A stretch of DNA of 14,651 nt. Source: Nitrososphaerales archaeon TH1920. Its GTDB lineage: Archaea; Thermoproteota; Nitrososphaeria; Nitrososphaerales; Nitrososphaeraceae. Position 1 is the first letter of the stretch. The number at the start of each line of letters is the position of its first letter. Below are positions 12,993 through 14,651 of the stretch, one piece after another. A program made the translations under genes and the position numbers. The stretch covers positions 1-14,651 of the forward strand of contig JAATVM010000249.1 in NCBI GenBank assembly GCA_014523495.1, in the 5' to 3' direction. Below the pieces are notes generated by a model that was given only the letters and a program-made list of their open reading frames with translations, had not been told where the DNA came from and made no database searches.

Positions 12993-13059
12993 CACAGATG
13001 CCTGCCCCTACCTTCCAGTTACTAATACTTTACTGATTTTCATAACATGAAGACTGCTG

Positions 13060-14022
13060 CTAATATAGCCATAACTCTGACTTGTAGTTTTTATACCAAT
13101 CTATCAATAAAGCAAGTCCTCTTTCAAATTGAAATTGTGGCTTAAATTTTAACAGTTTCTTGGCTTTTGAGATATCTGCAAGGAGCCGTTGGACCTCAAC
13201 AGGTCTAGGATCAACATGGATAGACTTTAATTTTTTGTCGGGTGAAGCATGTTTGATTACTAAATCAGCAATCTCATTTATTGATATCTCCTTACCACTT
13301 CCAAAGTTTATGCCATTTCTTCCTGGATTTCCTTTAGACCGTAAGACCATATCATACGCACTCACAGCATCATTTACAAACATATAGTCCCTTGTCTGCT
13401 TGCCGTCACCATAAATAATAGGGGGTTTATTTTGGAGGACTCTGTTTATGAAAATTGCTATAACCCCACCGTAACCAGTGTCTTTTTGTCTGGGACCAAA
13501 AAAATTAAAACACCTAATTATGTCAACGCCTAGATCGTAAGTTTCATTATAAGTATAACATAATCTATCAGCTGCAATCTTGCTTACTCCATATGGGTGT
13601 TTTGCTGATAACGGATGTCGCTCGTCCATGGGAGCATATTCCGCAGAACCATAAACTTCACTTGTCGATGAAAACAAAATCTTGTTAATGTCATTCATCC
13701 TTGCAAATTCCAAAATTTTCAGGGTACCGCCAAGATTAATTTTAAATGTTTCTTCAGGATTCACAATCGATCTATCAACATGAATCTGAGCAGCAAGATG
13801 AATTATGGCATCAAAATCATTTGGTAGTTTGGAGTATAATTCGTTCAACGCTATATCACCCCGAATGAACTTGAAATTCTTCTTGTGCAAGAGAGTGCGG
13901 ATATTGTTAAGGTTACCGTTCATCAAATTATCAATCCCGTATACTAGATGCTCATCGAGTACATATTTTTCAGATAGGTAGCTTCCCAAGAATCCTGCGG
14001 CGCCAGTTATGAGAATTTTCAT
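13060..14022 (-). CDS. NAD-dependent NDP-sugar epimerase/dehydratase (SDR, GalE/WbpP-like)
   Basis: Extended short-chain dehydrogenase acting on a nucleotide sugar, most like UDP-glucose/UDP-GlcNAc 4-epimerases. The 320 residues carry the NAD motif TGAAGFLGS (6-14), an acid at D31 (GIDNL) that favours NAD, and RGDI (54-57). Next come HLAAQIHVDRS (75-85), FSSTSEVYGS (117-126) with the catalytic Ser/Thr, and Y144xxxK148 in HPYGVSKIAADRL. RCFNFFGPRQ (170-179) and QTRDYMFVNDAV (209-220) are sugar-side motifs of epimerases and dehydratases. No Asp-Glu pair of the 4,6-dehydratases is seen at the Thr-120 site, which favours epimerase. It is divergent from the last glycosyltransferase and supplies a donor sugar for the locus. 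Confidence 0.92.
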   Translation of the reverse strand: MKILITGAAGFLGSYLSEKYVLDEHLVYGIDNLMNGNLNNIRTLLHKKNFKFIRGDIALNELYSKLPNDFDAIIHLAAQIHVDRSIVNPEETFKINLGGTLKILEFARMNDINKILFSSTSEVYGSAEYAPMDERHPLSAKHPYGVSKIAADRLCYTYNETYDLGVDIIRCFNFFGPRQKDTGYGGVIAIFINRVLQNKPPIIYGDGKQTRDYMFVNDAVSAYDMVLRSKGNPGRNGINFGSGKEISINEIADLVIKHASPDKKLKSIHVDPRPVEVQRLLADISKAKKLLKFKPQFQFERGLALLIDWYKNYKSELWLY

Positions 14023-14147
14023 AAGTCTACTTCTGCTCCCAACCTGAAGGTGAAACTATTCATTTAATTTGCAGTTATATCTATCTCTTTTAAAAATGTA
14101 ATATTCATTAGTTTAATTTAAAAATTTTATCTTTATCTTCAATTAAT

Positions 14148-14174
14148 ATTTCAGTATATTCTAATAACTGAAAT
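14148..14174. repeat. Dyad ATTTCAGT/ACTGAAAT in the divergent regulatory region
   Basis: Eight-base arms (14148-14155 and 14167-14174) flank an 11-base spacer, between the divergent epimerase and glycosyltransferase genes. This is typical operator geometry; it lies about 66 bases before the rightward start. Confidence 0.35.
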
Positions 14175-14239
14175 GACAATCCAGAATCTGTCTTTGGATT
14201 TTCTTTATGACTCATTTGCTCTGACGAGAGGATGCTAGA

Positions 14240-14651
14240 ATGAGAATACTCCACCTATCAGATGATGGACTCCCTGATTGGAGGGTAGAAAAGGCTGCAC
14301 TGACGGCAAAGAAGAACGGTCATGAGGTATTTTTTGGAGGAAGATTGAACAGCAATTCTAATTCCGCTGCATTTTTAGAAATGTATAGAGTCAAGTGGAA
14401 TGCGGCTGCCATGATAGGTATTCCATACTATTACCACAGCGTCAAAAAACAGGTAGAACAATTGGTAAAACTAGTCAGGCCTGATATTGTACATTCGCAT
14501 AATATTGGATCCGCCAAAATATCGCATGATCTTGGTCTGCCTGTAGTGTTTGATGATCATGAATATTTCGGAATGCTCTCTTTGGTCAATGCTGAAAATA
14601 TCAAGTTTCATGACAGAACTTATCAGTACTCAGGACTCGGACTAGGCAGAA
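14240..14651 (+). CDS. GT4 family (GT-B fold) glycosyltransferase, N-terminal part
   Basis: First 137 codons of a GT4-type glycosyltransferase cut by the right edge. MRILHLSDDGLPDWRVEK opens the N-terminal Rossmann domain. KNGHEVFFGGRLN (about 25-37) and VRPDIVHSHNIGSAKIS (about 79-95) are the typical second strand and the P-D-I-V-H-x-H motif, followed by LPVVFDDHEYFG (about 99-110), the usual D/G-x-H-x strand. Start ATG 14240 has GAGG (14228-14231) eight bases before it, a plausible Shine-Dalgarno, unlike most genes here. The opening resembles the other GT4-like protein in this window (both MRILH). The donor domain and EX7E motif are beyond the window. Confidence 0.88.
   Translation, partial: MRILHLSDDGLPDWRVEKAALTAKKNGHEVFFGGRLNSNSNSAAFLEMYRVKWNAAAMIGIPYYYHSVKKQVEQLVKLVRPDIVHSHNIGSAKISHDLGLPVVFDDHEYFGMLSLVNAENIKFHDRTYQYSGLGLGR

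Noticed and set aside
1..14651. CRISPR arrays, insertion sequences, tRNA or rRNA genes
   Set aside because: No regular direct repeats with spacers, no terminal inverted repeats with a transposase, and no T-loop GGTTCGA-type signature noticed on reading either strand.

Overview
The window looks like chromosomal DNA of an ammonia-oxidising archaeon (Nitrososphaerota/Thaumarchaeota). Archaeal information-processing genes support this: an Sm-like protein, aIF2-alpha, Nop10 and a RadB-like RecA paralogue. So do a geranylgeranyl-reductase-type flavoprotein, an MtrA-like corrinoid protein and TATA boxes placed for leaderless transcripts. The strong AT bias together with a surface-glycan locus would fit Candidatus Nitrosocosmicus better than the GC-richer Nitrososphaera. 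That genus assignment is inference, not proof.

Layout. Positions 1-664 (minus): the start of a bacterial-type S-adenosylmethionine synthetase behind an LSm gene. 765-1467 (plus): a RadB-like protein that has lost its Walker A motif and whose C-terminus lies in another frame. 1825-2154 (plus): an all-alpha dimeric dUTPase. 2151-3067 (minus): a flavin split-barrel protein followed by a soluble MtrA-like corrinoid protein. These are divergent from a corrinoid adenosyltransferase (3250-3798, plus), so three genes that plausibly touch one cofactor sit together. 3856-4827 (plus): aIF2-alpha and an overlapping nop10 that has no normal start codon in its own frame. 4884-6686 (minus): two exported proteins, one a sequon-rich low-complexity protein and one a parallel beta-helix. 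7093-8121 (plus): a geranylgeranyl-reductase-family flavoprotein. 8348-8827 (plus): a small two-helix membrane protein.

From 8950 to the right edge lies a glycan-assembly locus: a family 2 glycosyltransferase, UDP-GlcNAc 2-epimerase, a class I methyltransferase, a GT4-like glycosyltransferase (minus), an NDP-sugar epimerase/dehydratase (minus) and the start of another GT4 glycosyltransferase (plus). The genes are separately promoted and change strand several times. Together they could supply ManNAc-type and epimerised nucleotide sugars, transfer them, and methylate an exopolysaccharide or N-glycan.

Points to notice: two conserved genes (radB-like, nop10) are each one base out of frame, both in a way that an extra base in a homopolymer would explain; the corrinoid-related trio; and palindromic elements in the glycan locus, two of which share a 13-mer. 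No tRNA, rRNA, CRISPR array or insertion sequence was recognised.
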